DNA of 64,000 nucleotides, taken from assembly GCF_002198715.1 (NCBI RefSeq), contig NZ_MWLK01000001.1:62001-126000 (forward strand), written 5' to 3'. Origin of the DNA: Rhodomicrobium sp. R_RK_3. Its GTDB lineage: Bacteria; Pseudomonadota; Alphaproteobacteria; Rhizobiales; Rhodomicrobiaceae. Below the pieces are notes generated by a model that saw only the letters and a program-made list of their open reading frames with translations, made no database searches and was not told the DNA's origin. The position numbers and the translations under genes were made by a program. Positions 36,115 through 46,516 of the stretch are shown here, one piece after another (the first letter of the stretch is position 1; each line of letters begins with the position of its first letter).

Positions 36115-36223
36115 CCGTCGTCCCGGACGCCGCGAAGCGTGAGCCGGGACCCAATCCCGTCTCCGCTGCCGCTTCGCCAGCCGTTAGGCGAGTGGGCCCC
36201 GGCTCTCTCGGCCGAGGCAACGG
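36115..36223. repeat. R1 element, diverged
   Basis: R1 copy with intact left end (CCGTCGTCCCGGACGCCGCG), a different centre (CGCTGCCGCTTCGCC) and a degraded right end (GGCCGAGGCAACGG). Confidence 0.8.
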
Positions 36224-36281
36224 AGTAAGGGGATTCACATTGTTCACATCTCAGCGTTTTCATGAGACGGGCTACCCCCTC

Positions 36282-36392
36282 CCGTCGTCCCGGACGCCGC
36301 GAAGCGGTGAGCCGGGACCCAATGGCTGATCCGCGATCGCTGCGGCAAGAGGATATGCGAGTGGGCCCCGGCTCTTACGGCCGGGGCGACGG
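36282..36392. repeat. R1 element
   Basis: Complete R1 copy close to those at 6559 and 7021, with both ends intact. It abuts the 3' end of the GIY-YIG gene. Confidence 0.85.
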
Positions 36393-36408
36393 AATAAAGC
36401 TTGAAGGC

Positions 36409-36693
36409 TCAACACATCAGCGTCTCGTAGAGGTCGCGCCACTCGGGATTGTCGGCCTCGATCAGGTGGATTTTCCAACTCCGATGCCACTTCTTCAGAC
36501 GCTTTTCCTGGGCGATAGCCTCGGCCGCGGTGCTGAAGGGCTGGACGCAGACGAGCCGAGACAAAGCGTGCTTCCGGACGAATTCGGAACCCGATCCTGC
36601 ACGGTGCGATGCAATCCGCGCGGGCAGATCATTGGTCACGCCGATGTAGAGCGTGCCGTGCTTGCGGTTGGTGAGGACATAGACGAAGTGCAT
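36409..36693 (-). CDS. Small GIY-YIG nuclease family protein
   Basis: This 94-residue single-domain protein has the GIY-YIG motif as VYVLTNRKHGTLYIGVTNDL (Y5 and Y16-I17-G18), the catalytic-type arginine R26 and the later glutamate in AIAQEKRLKKWHR. Free-standing members of this size are common in Proteobacteria, and their roles are mostly unknown. The ATG at 36693 (MHFVYVL) is chosen. The open frame extends 106 codons upstream through hairpin-rich sequence that does not look coding. An R1 element sits 17 bases after its end. Confidence 0.85.
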   Translation of the reverse strand: MHFVYVLTNRKHGTLYIGVTNDLPARIASHRAGSGSEFVRKHALSRLVCVQPFSTAAEAIAQEKRLKKWHRSWKIHLIEADNPEWRDLYETLMC

Positions 36694-37293
36694 TGCGGGC
36701 GCCCTGGCACTCAGCCGCGCAATCTGCGCCGCGCCCTGCCCCGGCAAAATACGCAATGCTGCTAGGGCCCCGCCAAACTTATCCCCGCCCTCCCCACCTC
36801 CCGTAAACTCACCCCGTTCCTTCCCCAGAGGGACGCGGGGCTCGAGACCGGCTCGCCTACGTTGGGGCAGGAATGCGGTGCCTGAGGAATCCGCGAGGGA
36901 TCTGGCCGGGTGGCGAACGCAGGCCGGCCTCACGGTGGGTGTAACGAACCCGCACTCAGGGGTCCTGGAGCTGACCCTCCCGTTGGCTGGAATGCGCGGG
37001 ACATAGGTCATGTGACATGGGGCTTACACCCCATGTGATGCGCCGCGTGCAGAAAGAGCCGGGCGTGCATGGCCAGTTTCGAGAAGAGAGCGGACATGGG
37101 CCAAAATATCGCCGCGCGCGGGCAGCCGGGAGGTTGCCACTAAAATATAAGGACCAGCCTCACGGCGGCCCGCGCCGTCCCTCAAGGGGGCGGAAAACGA
37201 AGTGAAGCAAAGCCTCGCGGGCAAAACCCGGCGAGCCGTTCGGTGCTGCCCGGAGGTGCGATGAAACGATATGCGGTGCCCGGCTCTGCCCGG
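36694..37293. other. 600-bp region with serial hairpins and no recognised gene
   Basis: I see no credible protein gene here. Several hairpins follow each other on the + strand. Examples are CCCCA...TGGGG near 36822-36868 and GGCCGG...CCGGCC near 36903-36930. Others are GTGGGT...ACCCGC, GGGTC...GACCC near 36960, and a perfect ACATGGGG-CTTACA-CCCCATGT at 37015-37036. Short open frames on both strands (for example 37017-37205 + and 37024-37224 -) lack motifs. It could hold a structured RNA. It does not match the tmRNA, RNase P or SRP signatures I know. Confidence 0.5.
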
Positions 37294-38025
37294 CTACGAC
37301 GCTTCCCGCGCCACGACCGCCGGCGTGAACGCCTTTTCCTCGATCAGCTTGCCGCCGTCGAGCCGCAGCACGCGGTCCATGCGCTGCGCCAGCTCGTGAT
37401 TATGCGTGGCGATCAGCGCCGCGAGCCCGGCCTTGCGCACGAATTGCAGCAATTGCTGGAACACCCGCTCGGCGGTCTCGGGGTCGAGATTGCCGGTCGG
37501 CTCGTCGGCCAGCAGGACAAGCGGGGCGTTGGCCACCGCGCGCGAGATCGCCACGCGCTGCTGCTCGCCGCCGGACAGCTCGGAGGGGCGATGCGTCAGC
37601 CGCTCCTTCAGGCCGAAAATGCTGAGCAGGTCGGTCGCCCGCTTCACCGCCTCGCCGCGCTTCAGACCGGCGATCATCTGCGGGATGGCGACGTTTTCCA
37701 GCGCGGTGAATTCGGGCAGCAGGTGGTGGAACTGGTAGACGAAACCGATATCGGTGCGCCGGATGCGGGTGCGCTCGGCATCGCCCAGCGAGGCGCAGTC
37801 GCGCCCGCCCAGCATGATCGAGCCTTCGTCGGGCTTGTCGAGCAGCCCCGCGACCTGCAGCAGCGTCGACTTGCCCGCGCCGGACGGGGCCACCAGCGCG
37901 ACGGTCTCGCCCTCGTAAAGCTCGGCCGAGGCGCCGTCGAGCACATGGATCTCGCGGTCGCCCTGCTTGAAGGAGCGCTTGAGATTGATGAGCTGCAGAA
38001 TAGGGGTTCGCACGCGCTTGTCCAC
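37294..38025 (-). CDS. lolD: Lipoprotein-releasing ABC transporter ATPase LolD
   Basis: This 243-residue ATPase powers release of lipoproteins from the inner membrane by the LolCDE complex. Walker A is [11 protein letters not shown], the signature is [14 protein letters not shown] and Walker B is [13 protein letters not shown]. The [19 protein letters not shown]-loop is typical of the MacB/LolD group. It starts four bases after the lolC/E stop, so the pair forms one operon. Confidence 0.94.
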   Translation of the reverse strand: MDKRVRTPILQLINLKRSFKQGDREIHVLDGASAELYEGETVALVAPSGAGKSTLLQVAGLLDKPDEGSIMLGGRDCASLGDAERTRIRRTDIGFVYQFHHLLPEFTALENVAIPQMIAGLKRGEAVKRATDLLSIFGLKERLTHRPSELSGGEQQRVAISRAVANAPLVLLADEPTGNLDPETAERVFQQLLQFVRKAGLAALIATHNHELAQRMDRVLRLDGGKLIEEKAFTPAVVAREAS

Positions 38026-38029
38026 GGCA

Positions 38030-39298
38030 CTACTCGTATCGTAAAGCTTCGACGGGATCGAGGCGCGCGGCGCGCCAGGACGGATAAAGCGTGGCGAGAA
38101 TCGACAGCGACAGCGCCATCACAACCACCGAGGTGACCTCGCCGGTATCGATCTCGGCCGGCATGCGCGAAAGGAAATAGATCTCGCCAGGAAAAATCCT
38201 GGTATTGGTCAGCCAGGAGATGAACTGACGGATTTCCTCGATATTGGCGCAGACCAGCACCCCGAGCAGAAGGCCCGCCAGCGTGCCGACGACGCCGATG
38301 CTGGCGCCGGTGATGAAGAACACCCGCATCACCGCGCCCTGGCTCGCGCCCATGGTGCGCAGGATGCCGATGTCGCGGCCCTTGTCTTTCACCAGCATGA
38401 TCATGCCGGAAACGATGTTCAGCGCGGCGACCAGCACGATCAGCGTCAATATGATGAACATCACATTCCGCTCGACCTGCAACGTGTTGTAGAAGGTGGC
38501 GTTGCGCTGTTTCCAGTCGGTCAGCAGCATGTCGCCGCCGGCCGCGGCCGAGAGCAGCGGCCGCATCTGGTCGATGCGGTCGGGATTTTCGACCAGCACC
38601 TCGATGACATGGGCGGCGCCCGGCAGGTTGAAGAATTTCTGCGCCTCATCGAGCGGCAGGAAGGCGATGGTCGCGTCATATTCCGACATGCCGATCTCGA
38701 AGATCGCCGTGACCGGATAGCGTTTTATGCGCGGCGTGGTGCCGAAGGGGGTGGAGGCGCCGCGCGGGGCGACCACGGTGATCTCGTCGCCGAGGCGCAC
38801 GTTCAGCGTATTGGCGAGCCGCGTGCCGATGGCGATGCCGCCGCTGAGGTCGAAGCCGTCGAGCGAGCCGTACATGACCTTGGAGGCGATGCCCTCGAGG
38901 CTCTTCAGATCCTCTTCGCGCACGCCGCGCACGAAGACGCCGTTCGAGGCGAGGTTGCTGCTCATCAGCGCCTGGCCCTCGACGATCGGAAAAGCCTGCG
39001 TCACGCCTTGCGTCCGCTTCAGCCGCTCGGCGATGTCGGCATAGTCGGTGAAGTCGCGTGCCAGCGGGCGGACGAGGACATGGCCGTTCAGCCCGAGGAT
39101 CTTGTCGAACAGCTCCTTGCGGAAGCCGTTCATCACCGACATCACGATGATGAGGGTCGCGACCCCCAGCATGATGCCGATGAAAGAGAAGCCGGCGATG
39201 ACCGAGATGAAGCCTTCCTTGCGGCGCGCGCGCAGATAGCGCGATGCAAGCATCCATTCGAAAGGCGCGAACGGCCTCGTTTCGGCGACTTCAGCCAC
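38030..39298 (-). CDS. lolC: Lipoprotein-releasing system permease LolC/LolE
   Basis: This 422-residue inner-membrane permease works with LolD. It has an N-terminal membrane helix ([20 protein letters not shown]), a large periplasmic MacB-type domain (about 50-260) and three C-terminal helices with the FtsX fold, ending in [12 protein letters not shown]. Alphaproteobacteria usually have one permease (LolF type) that plays both LolC and LolE roles, and only one is seen here. It begins two bases after the proS stop. Confidence 0.92.
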   Translation of the reverse strand: MAEVAETRPFAPFEWMLASRYLRARRKEGFISVIAGFSFIGIMLGVATLIIVMSVMNGFRKELFDKILGLNGHVLVRPLARDFTDYADIAERLKRTQGVTQAFPIVEGQALMSSNLASNGVFVRGVREEDLKSLEGIASKVMYGSLDGFDLSGGIAIGTRLANTLNVRLGDEITVVAPRGASTPFGTTPRIKRYPVTAIFEIGMSEYDATIAFLPLDEAQKFFNLPGAAHVIEVLVENPDRIDQMRPLLSAAAGGDMLLTDWKQRNATFYNTLQVERNVMFIILTLIVLVAALNIVSGMIMLVKDKGRDIGILRTMGASQGAVMRVFFITGASIGVVGTLAGLLLGVLVCANIEEIRQFISWLTNTRIFPGEIYFLSRMPAEIDTGEVTSVVVMALSLSILATLYPSWRAARLDPVEALRYE

Positions 39299-39301
39299 TT
39301 T

Positions 39302-40651
39302 TTAAGCTTTCCTTGCCGTGATCGGCGGTAATGAGGTCTTCTTTTGAAGCGTTTTTAAGGCGGTGTCGAGCTTCAGCGTCTCGCGCTCGCCGGTCGCCCG
39401 GTTCTTCAGTTCGATTTCGCCCTTTTCGAGCCCTTTCGGCCCCACCACCACCTGCCACGGCAGGCCGATCAAGTCCATGGTCTTGAACTTGCCGCCCGCG
39501 CGCTCGTCGGTGTCGTCATAGAGCACCTCGATGCCGGCGGCGGTCAGCCCCCGATAGAGCGTCTCGCAAGCCGCGTCCGTGGCGGCATCGCCCGCCTTCA
39601 GATTGAGCAGACCGATGGTGAATGGCGCGACCGACGCCGGCCAGATAATGCCCGCCTCGTCATGGCTCGCCTCGATGATGGCGCCCGCAAGCCGCGACAC
39701 GCCGATGCCGTAGGAGCCGCTCTCGACCAGCGTCCACTGGCCGTCCGGACCCTGCACCTGCGCCTTCATCGGCTTCGAATATTTGCTGCCGAAGAAGAAG
39801 ATGTGCCCGACCTCGATGCCGCGCGCGTCCATGCGCGCCGCTTCGGGCACCTCCTTGTCGAAGCGCGCCGCGTCGTGCATCTCGTCGGTCGCGGCGTAAA
39901 GGCTGGTCCATTGCGCGATGATCGGGGAGAGATCCTGATCGTAATCGGTCTCCTCGCCCGGAACGGCCATTTCGATCAGGTCACGGTGGCAATAAACTTG
40001 GCTCTCCCCGGTCTCGGCGAGGATGATAAACTCGTGGCTGAGATCGCCGCCGATCGGGCCGGTATCGGCTTTCATCGGGATCGCCTTCAGTCCGAGCCTG
40101 GCGAAGGTCCTGAGATAGGCGACGAACATTTTGTTATAGGAGTGCCGCGCCGCCTCGGGTGTCAAATCGAAGGAATAGGCGTCCTTCATCAGGAATTCGC
40201 GGCCACGCATGACGCCGAAGCGCGGGCGGATCTCGTCGCGGAATTTCCACTGGATGTGGTAGAGGTTGCGCGGCAGGTCGCGATAGGTCTTGACGCTGTC
40301 GCGGAAGATCTGGGTGATCTGCTCCTCGTTGGTCGGGCCGAACAGCATATCGCGCTCGTGCCTGTCCTTGATGCGCAGCATCTCGGCGCCGTAATCGTCG
40401 TAGCGGCCGCTTTCGCGCCACAGATCGGCGGACTGGATGGTCGGCATGAGCACTTCGATGGCGCCGGTGCGGTCCTGTTCCTCGCGCACGATCTGCTCGA
40501 TCTTCTTCAGGACGCGCAGGCCCAGCGGCAGCCAGGAATAGATGCCTGCGCTCGATTGCCGGATCATGCCGGCGCGCAGCATCAGCCGGTGCGAAACGAT
40601 CTCGGCTTCCTTGGGATCGTCGCGCAGGATCGGCAGAAAATAGCGGCTCAT
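39302..40651 (-). CDS. proS: Proline--tRNA ligase
   Basis: This 449-residue class II synthetase is of the short alphaproteobacterial type without the long editing insertion. It has [16 protein letters not shown] at the start, motif 2 [21 protein letters not shown] in part, motif 3 [12 protein letters not shown], and a C-terminal anticodon domain with [17 protein letters not shown]. The start at 40651 is preferred, with an ATG two codons upstream as alternative. It is translated together with lolC and lolD downstream. Confidence 0.95.
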   Translation of the reverse strand: MSRYFLPILRDDPKEAEIVSHRLMLRAGMIRQSSAGIYSWLPLGLRVLKKIEQIVREEQDRTGAIEVLMPTIQSADLWRESGRYDDYGAEMLRIKDRHERDMLFGPTNEEQITQIFRDSVKTYRDLPRNLYHIQWKFRDEIRPRFGVMRGREFLMKDAYSFDLTPEAARHSYNKMFVAYLRTFARLGLKAIPMKADTGPIGGDLSHEFIILAETGESQVYCHRDLIEMAVPGEETDYDQDLSPIIAQWTSLYAATDEMHDAARFDKEVPEAARMDARGIEVGHIFFFGSKYSKPMKAQVQGPDGQWTLVESGSYGIGVSRLAGAIIEASHDEAGIIWPASVAPFTIGLLNLKAGDAATDAACETLYRGLTAAGIEVLYDDTDERAGGKFKTMDLIGLPWQVVVGPKGLEKGEIELKNRATGERETLKLDTALKTLQKKTSLPPITARKA

Positions 40652-40760
40652 GCGCATGGAAGGCGCTCCCGGGCTTCACGGCGGATGGACTGATCCCCGG
40701 CTCTTAGCGGATGATGCCGCGCGAGGCAATGGCTGACGGCGGTTTTGCCCGATAACGCGC

Positions 40761-42683
40761 CTAAATCGCCACCTGCGTGCCGATCTCGATGACCCGGTCG
40801 CGGGGGATCTGGAAATAGGAGGTGGCATCCTCGGCGGAGGAGGCGAGCCAGATGAACAGGCGCTTCTGCCAGCGCGGCAGGCCGTTCTTGCCGAGGCGCA
40901 AGGAGCGGCGGGACAGGAAGAAGGAGGCCTCGTTCGCCTCGATGCCGAGCCCGCGCTGCTTGCAATGCATCAGGATCTTCGGGACGTTCGGCGTCTCCAT
41001 GAAGCCGTAGGACGCCGTCACGCGGGTGAAGGTGTCGTCGATCTTGGAGACCTCGACGCGCTCCTTGCGGGGCACACGCGGCACGTCTTTCGTCACGATG
41101 GTCAGGATGACGTTGCGCTCATGCAGGACGCGATTGTGCTTCAGGTTATGCATGAGCGAGGTCGGCGCCAGATTGGCCGTCGAGGTCAGGAAAATCGCCG
41201 TGCCGGGGACGCGGTGCGGCGGGCTCGCCTCCAGCTTGCGCACCAGCCAGCAGAGATCGATCTCACTGCGCTGCGTCGCCTTGGTCAGCGCCCGCGAACC
41301 GCGGATCCAGACCGCCATCACCGTTGCGATGGCGGTCGCCATGACGAGCGGCAGCCAGGCGCCTTCGAACAGCTTGACGGCGTTGGCGGCGAAGAACACC
41401 TGCTCCATGATGACGATCGGCACCATCAGCATCGCCGCCCGCCAGAGCGTCCATTTCCACACCCGCCAGAGCAGGAAGAAGGCCAGCACGGAGGAAATGA
41501 TCATGTCCGCCGTCACCGCCACGCCGTAGGCGGCGGCGAGGTTGCTGGAGGTGCGGAACATCAGAGTGACGAGGATGACGGCGACCATCAGCATTATGTT
41601 GACGCGGGGGATGTAGATCTGGCCCGCCATCGTCGCCGAAGTGTGCAGGATGTTGACGCGCGGCAGCAGGCCGAGTTGGATCGCCTGCCGGGTCAACGAG
41701 AAAGTGCCGGTGATGACCGCCTGGCTGGCGATGACCGTCGCCATGGTGGCCAGCAGCAGCACCGGGAACAGCGCCCAGCTCGGATACAGGTGGTAGAAGC
41801 TATCCTTGACCGCCGCCGGGTCGGAGAGCACCAGGGCGCCCTGGCCAAAATAGTTAAGGGCGAGCGCCGGCAGCACCAGGCTGAGCCATGCCGTCTGGAT
41901 CGGCTTGCGGCCGAAATGGCCAAGGTCGGCGTAAAGCGCCTCGGCGCCGGTGACCGCAAGGAAGACGAAGCCGAGCACCCAGATGCCGTTCAGCCCGTTG
42001 GTCGCCAGAAAGCGGATGCCGTAAAGCGGGTTGATGGCGTTGAAGACGTCGAAATTGTCGGCGATGTGGATCAGGCCGCCTATCGCAAGCATGGCGAACC
42101 AGCACAGCATGATCGGGCCGAACAGCGCCGCGACCTTGGCCGTGCCGTAGGGCTGCACCGCGAACAGGCCGATCAGGATGATGATGGAGATCGGCAGCAC
42201 CGCCACCTCAAGGCTGGGCTGCAGCAGTTTCAGCCCTTCCACCGCCGACAGCACCGATATTGCGGGCGTTATGACCGAGTCGCCATAGAAGAATGAGGCG
42301 CCCACGAGGCCGAGAACGAGGATCAGCGGGGAATATCGCCCGGCGCTGGACTGGACGAGCGCCATCAGCGCGAAGGTGCCGCCTTCGCCCTTGTTGTCGG
42401 CCCGCAGCAGCAGCAGAACATATTTGCCGGTGACGACCAACAGCAGCGCCCACAGGATGAGCGATAGGACGCCAAGTACGGCTTCGCGCCCATGCAGGCC
42501 GCTGTGCTGCGCGGCGGTCACGGCCTCACGGAAGGCGTAAAGCGGGCTCGTGCCGATATCGCCATAGACGACGCCGATGCTGCCGACGACCAGCGCCGCC
42601 ATCGAAGCTGGCACAGGCACCGGTATGACGCCGGGTTTGCTGTTGGCGGGCGTTTCCGCCGTCGCGGCAATGGGTGTTATCAT
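40761..42683 (-). CDS. kup: Kup-type potassium uptake transporter
   Basis: This 640-residue protein of the KUP/HAK/KT family imports potassium. It begins with GSIGVVYGDIGTSPLYAFRE, the family hallmark. About twelve membrane segments follow up to residue 430 (ADNKGEGGTFALMAL, YGDSVITPAISVLSAVEG), then a soluble C-terminal domain of about 170 residues. The ATG at 42683 is chosen, with the open frame 28 codons longer. It stands alone between proS and apt. Confidence 0.94.
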   Translation of the reverse strand: MITPIAATAETPANSKPGVIPVPVPASMAALVVGSIGVVYGDIGTSPLYAFREAVTAAQHSGLHGREAVLGVLSLILWALLLVVTGKYVLLLLRADNKGEGGTFALMALVQSSAGRYSPLILVLGLVGASFFYGDSVITPAISVLSAVEGLKLLQPSLEVAVLPISIIILIGLFAVQPYGTAKVAALFGPIMLCWFAMLAIGGLIHIADNFDVFNAINPLYGIRFLATNGLNGIWVLGFVFLAVTGAEALYADLGHFGRKPIQTAWLSLVLPALALNYFGQGALVLSDPAAVKDSFYHLYPSWALFPVLLLATMATVIASQAVITGTFSLTRQAIQLGLLPRVNILHTSATMAGQIYIPRVNIMLMVAVILVTLMFRTSSNLAAAYGVAVTADMIISSVLAFFLLWRVWKWTLWRAAMLMVPIVIMEQVFFAANAVKLFEGAWLPLVMATAIATVMAVWIRGSRALTKATQRSEIDLCWLVRKLEASPPHRVPGTAIFLTSTANLAPTSLMHNLKHNRVLHERNVILTIVTKDVPRVPRKERVEVSKIDDTFTRVTASYGFMETPNVPKILMHCKQRGLGIEANEASFFLSRRSLRLGKNGLPRWQKRLFIWLASSAEDATSYFQIPRDRVIEIGTQVAI

Positions 42684-43133
42684 CGTGACATGAAGCCGTG
42701 CGACGGTGCCGTAGCGTTCGGCAGGCCGCTTAAAAATGGGCGCGCTCTCCCAAGCAAACCGAGCCACATCACAACGCCCGATCGCTCGCGAACCGCCGGA
42801 CTTCTATACCGTTCGGCGATGCTTTAACAATCACGTTTGCTGCGTGGAGGCCCGCTCCGGTCGATTTATTCGCTCGCGACCGATGGGCAACAGATGGCGA
42901 GGCCAGCCCTGCCGGTCAAGACCGTCCGCGCCGGTGAATGATCTCGGGACATATTCGTCAAGACACCCCGCTGCGAGGTTTAATCTGCCCCGGCAACAAT
43001 CGCCGGCAGGTAATGGTTCCGGCGGGTCGGGAGACAGGCTTAAGGGAGTTCGGGCGGGGACCGAAAAGGCGGCGGCCGCCGAGGACTGCCGCCACTCCGC
43101 GTTTTCCCGGCTGCCGCGAAGCCCGGCTGGGAG
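42684..43133. other. 450-bp intergenic region, nothing recognised
   Basis: This lies between the kup start and the apt stop (both minus strand). I see no gene with a plausible start, ribosome site and motif, and no repeat-family member. It should contain the kup promoter, but no clear sigma-70 site is visible. Confidence 0.6.
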
Positions 43134-43679
43134 TCAATGGCCCTCGAAGGCGATCAGTGCATGGCAGGGGACGCCGAGCGATTCAAGCCGGGCAATGCCG
43201 CCGAGTTCGGGAAGGTCGATGATGAAGGCGGCGCCCACGCTGATGCCGCCGACGCGCGTCACCAGCTTGTGCGCGGCCTCGGCCGTGCCGCCGGTCGCGA
43301 TCAGGTCGTCGACGATGAGCACGCGCTCTCCAGCCGAGATCGCGTCGTCATGCACTTCGAGCACGTCGGTCCCGTATTCGAGCTGATATTCCTGGCCGAT
43401 GGTGCGGGAAGGCAGCTTGCCCTTCTTGCGCAGCGGAACGAAGCCCGTGCCCAGGCGGTCCGCGACGGCGCCGGCCAGGATGAAGCCGCGCGCCTCGATG
43501 CCCGCGACGGCCTCGATGCCGGCGGTGCGATAGGGCTCGGCAAGGCGTTCGATGCAGGCGTTGAAGCCCGCCGCGTGTTTCAGCAGCGTCGTCACATCGC
43601 GGAACATGATGCCGGGCTTGGGATAGTCAGGAATGGAGCGCACGAGCGCCTTCAGATCGAGTTCAACCCGTTGGCTCAT
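43134..43679 (-). CDS. apt: Adenine phosphoribosyltransferase
   Basis: This 181-residue enzyme salvages adenine with PRPP to AMP. The PRPP motif is RVLIVDDLIATGGTAEAA, and the N-terminal block PDYPKPGIMFRDVTTLL and EARGFILAG are also typical. The ATG at 43679 (MSQRVELDL) is chosen. It is near mtnP, whose reaction releases adenine from methylthioadenosine, so the neighbours form a short salvage route. Confidence 0.96.
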   Translation of the reverse strand: MSQRVELDLKALVRSIPDYPKPGIMFRDVTTLLKHAAGFNACIERLAEPYRTAGIEAVAGIEARGFILAGAVADRLGTGFVPLRKKGKLPSRTIGQEYQLEYGTDVLEVHDDAISAGERVLIVDDLIATGGTAEAAHKLVTRVGGISVGAAFIIDLPELGGIARLESLGVPCHALIAFEGH

Positions 43680-43929
43680 GGAATTCCCCCAAAGCAGCCG
43701 CCTCCTCGAGCGCAACTGAATCGCTCGTCGTCTTCGTGCTTAGCCTTTGTCCGGGTTGAGAGCAAGAATACGGGTGGCCGCAGGCCGGATTTTCCGTAAG
43801 CGCGCGGGTGCTGCGCCTGGAGCGGGATCGAATTCGGCGGAGACTGCTATGTCATCCCGCGGCGCCACAACGCCAGGAAGTCGGTACGCGCATGACCTTA
43901 AGCTATGCGCGTATCGTACATCGCCAGCG

Positions 43930-44811
<882 letters not shown>

Positions 44812-44872
44812 GCGCAAATTCCCGCAAGGGTTGGCTCGCGGGACAAGCGCCGAGAAACGCCTCCCGCGAGGT

Positions 44873-45439
44873 TTAGAGAACCTCGATATAGAATACCGAC
44901 GAAACCCAGCTTTGCATTTCCTCTTTGGACGGCGTCTCGCCCGCGCCCGGCTTGTGGAGAAGCCAGAGCGGTCCGAAATCGCCGCCTGTGACTGGCTTGC
45001 CATCGACAAGATGCGCCAGAATCCATTCTTTCGTCTTCACTTCTTCGGCAGTGAGATCGACGGTCGAGCCGTCCCTTGCGGTCAGCTTGATCGCGCCGAC
45101 ATCCGCGCCCGCTGCGCGAAGAACATCGGCGAGCAGCGGACCGGCAAAGGTGCTGTCGCCGCCTGGTGTCGACACGCGGAGCTCATGCACCGGCAGGCCC
45201 GAGAAGGTCTCGCCGTCAAACGCCATTGCCTTTTCGAAGCTGATCTTCTGCTCCTTAAAGGCGGGATCGGTTTCGGTGCTGGCCGAACCGCGATTCCAAT
45301 GGGCGATCTTACCCGCGAGCGTCACGATGACATTGCCCTTGGTTGCGGGTTTCTCTTCGGCGACGCCTGCGCCGGCCATCAGCATGAGTGCCGCAAGCGC
45401 TCCCCCGAGCGCCGTGACGCGAAACGAAAACTTGATCAT
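44873..45439 (-). CDS. Exported molybdopterin-binding-fold protein
   Basis: This 188-residue protein has a signal peptide (about 1-27, cleavage near GVAEE). The mature domain resembles the oxidoreductase molybdopterin-binding (sulfite oxidase-like) fold: VTLAGKIAHWN, FSGLPVHELRVSTPGG, GPLLADVLRAAG and GPLWLLHKPG. It contains no cysteine, so the usual molybdenum thiolate ligand of SuoX-type enzymes is absent and catalysis is doubtful. It follows petC across a terminator. The role is unknown and the family call is by pattern only. Confidence 0.7.
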   Translation of the reverse strand: MIKFSFRVTALGGALAALMLMAGAGVAEEKPATKGNVIVTLAGKIAHWNRGSASTETDPAFKEQKISFEKAMAFDGETFSGLPVHELRVSTPGGDSTFAGPLLADVLRAAGADVGAIKLTARDGSTVDLTAEEVKTKEWILAHLVDGKPVTGGDFGPLWLLHKPGAGETPSKEEMQSWVSSVFYIEVL

Positions 45440-45493
45440 ACCTTGTCTCCCCCAAACCCAGGCGATGTTGCAAAACTTAGCCGGTGACGCAAT

Positions 45494-45520
45494 AAAAAAG
45501 CCCTGCGTGACAGGGCTTTT
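45494..45520 (-). terminator. Terminator after petABC
   Basis: AAAAGCCCTG and CAGGGCTTTT (45496-45505 with 45511-45520) form a 10-bp stem with a 5-base loop. On the minus strand it is followed by a six-T run. It lies 100 bases past the petC stop and could also work in the plus direction. Confidence 0.85.
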
Positions 45521-45619
45521 CCGGTTGGCGTAACTTGTATGCCGCTTGCGGCATTTTCCGGTCGCGGCCGACACGAAAACGCCGTTTTCGCCGCCGCGTC
45601 CCCGCGTGGAAACGCTCCG

Positions 45620-46504
45620 CTAATGCTTGACGTTCCGCCACAAAGCGCGCTTCGAAAGATAGAGCAATCCAGCCAGGATCACCAGATAGATTAGCACCTT
45701 GAGGCCCATGCGCTTGCGCTCTTCCAGCTTGGGCTCGGCCGACCACATCAGGAAGGCCGTGACGTCCCGCGCATAATTGTCGACCGTGCCGGGGGTACCA
45801 TCGGTGTATTCCACCGAACCGTCGGTCAAAGGCTGGGGCATGGCGATCTGGTGGCCCGGAAACGCCTTGTTGTAGTTCATCCCCGCCGTCAGGTTGAAAC
45901 CGGCGGGCGGCTCGGCATAGCCGGTCAGCAGGGCGTAGATATAGTCCGGACCGCCCTCCTGATAATTGGTGACGATGTCGCGGATCCAGTGGAAGGGCGA
46001 CATGTACCAGGCGCCCGAGCTTTCGACGGCCCGCGCCTTCGCCATCACCGACAGATCCGGCGGCACCGCGCCGTTCTGAGCGGCGGCCGCCGCTTTGGCA
46101 TTCGCGTAGGGCGAGGGGAAGCGGTCGGAGGGCTTGCCCGGCCGGGTGAACATATCGCCGTTGTCGTCGGGACCGTCTTGAACCTGGGCTTCGGAGGCGA
46201 ATTGCTCGACATTGCCGGTGGCGAATTCCGGACCGCCCGGCTGCGACAGATTGCGGAAATACATCAGCCGCATGCCGTGGCAGGCCGCGCAGACATTCTT
46301 GTAGACTGTATAGCCGCGCCGGAGCTGGGCACGGTCGAAGTGGCCGGTCAGCCCGCCAAAGGTCCAATCCTGTCGCGAGGCTTCGGCGCCGTGGCTGCCT
46401 TCACCCTCGGCGGCCCGGCTCGGGCCGGCATAGGCGATGGCCGATGCCGCGACCAACAGGGTCAGGGATTTGCGCCAGCCGCGCTGTGAAAAGAGCGTCA
46501 TCAT
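45620..46504 (-). CDS. petC: Cytochrome c1 of the bc1 complex
   Basis: This 294-residue haem subunit passes electrons from the Rieske protein to cytochrome c. It has a signal peptide (about 1-31), the haem c site CAACH (C72, C75, H76) and a conserved PPDLSVMAKAR. The axial-methionine region is HQIAMPQPL, and a C-terminal membrane anchor (LKVLIYLVILAGLLYLS) follows. It is a stand-alone c1 with no cytochrome b fusion as in Bradyrhizobium fbcH. It is the last gene of petABC. Confidence 0.96.
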   Translation of the reverse strand: MMTLFSQRGWRKSLTLLVAASAIAYAGPSRAAEGEGSHGAEASRQDWTFGGLTGHFDRAQLRRGYTVYKNVCAACHGMRLMYFRNLSQPGGPEFATGNVEQFASEAQVQDGPDDNGDMFTRPGKPSDRFPSPYANAKAAAAAQNGAVPPDLSVMAKARAVESSGAWYMSPFHWIRDIVTNYQEGGPDYIYALLTGYAEPPAGFNLTAGMNYNKAFPGHQIAMPQPLTDGSVEYTDGTPGTVDNYARDVTAFLMWSAEPKLEERKRMGLKVLIYLVILAGLLYLSKRALWRNVKH

Positions 46505-46516
46505 CCTATCCTCTCA

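Larger units (their letters stand above)
35811..36408. other. Gene-free region with three R1 elements
   Basis: The 598 bases between dnaE (start side) and the GIY-YIG gene hold three R1 copies in the same orientation (35942-36052, 36115-36223, 36282-36392) and short spacers. I see no gene. The dnaE promoter should lie at the left edge, but no clear -35/-10 pair is visible. Confidence 0.75.

Noticed and set aside
36694-37011. N-terminal extension of the GIY-YIG frame by 106 residues
   Set aside because: The extra part has no domain and runs through hairpin-rich sequence; the conserved domain begins at the ATG at 36693.
36900-37290. tmRNA, RNase P RNA, 4.5S RNA or a group II intron in the hairpin-rich gap
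   Set aside because: I found no tag-peptide frame, no GAGGAAAGTCCGGGC-type RNase P core, no SRP GGAA tetraloop helix and no convincing domain V.
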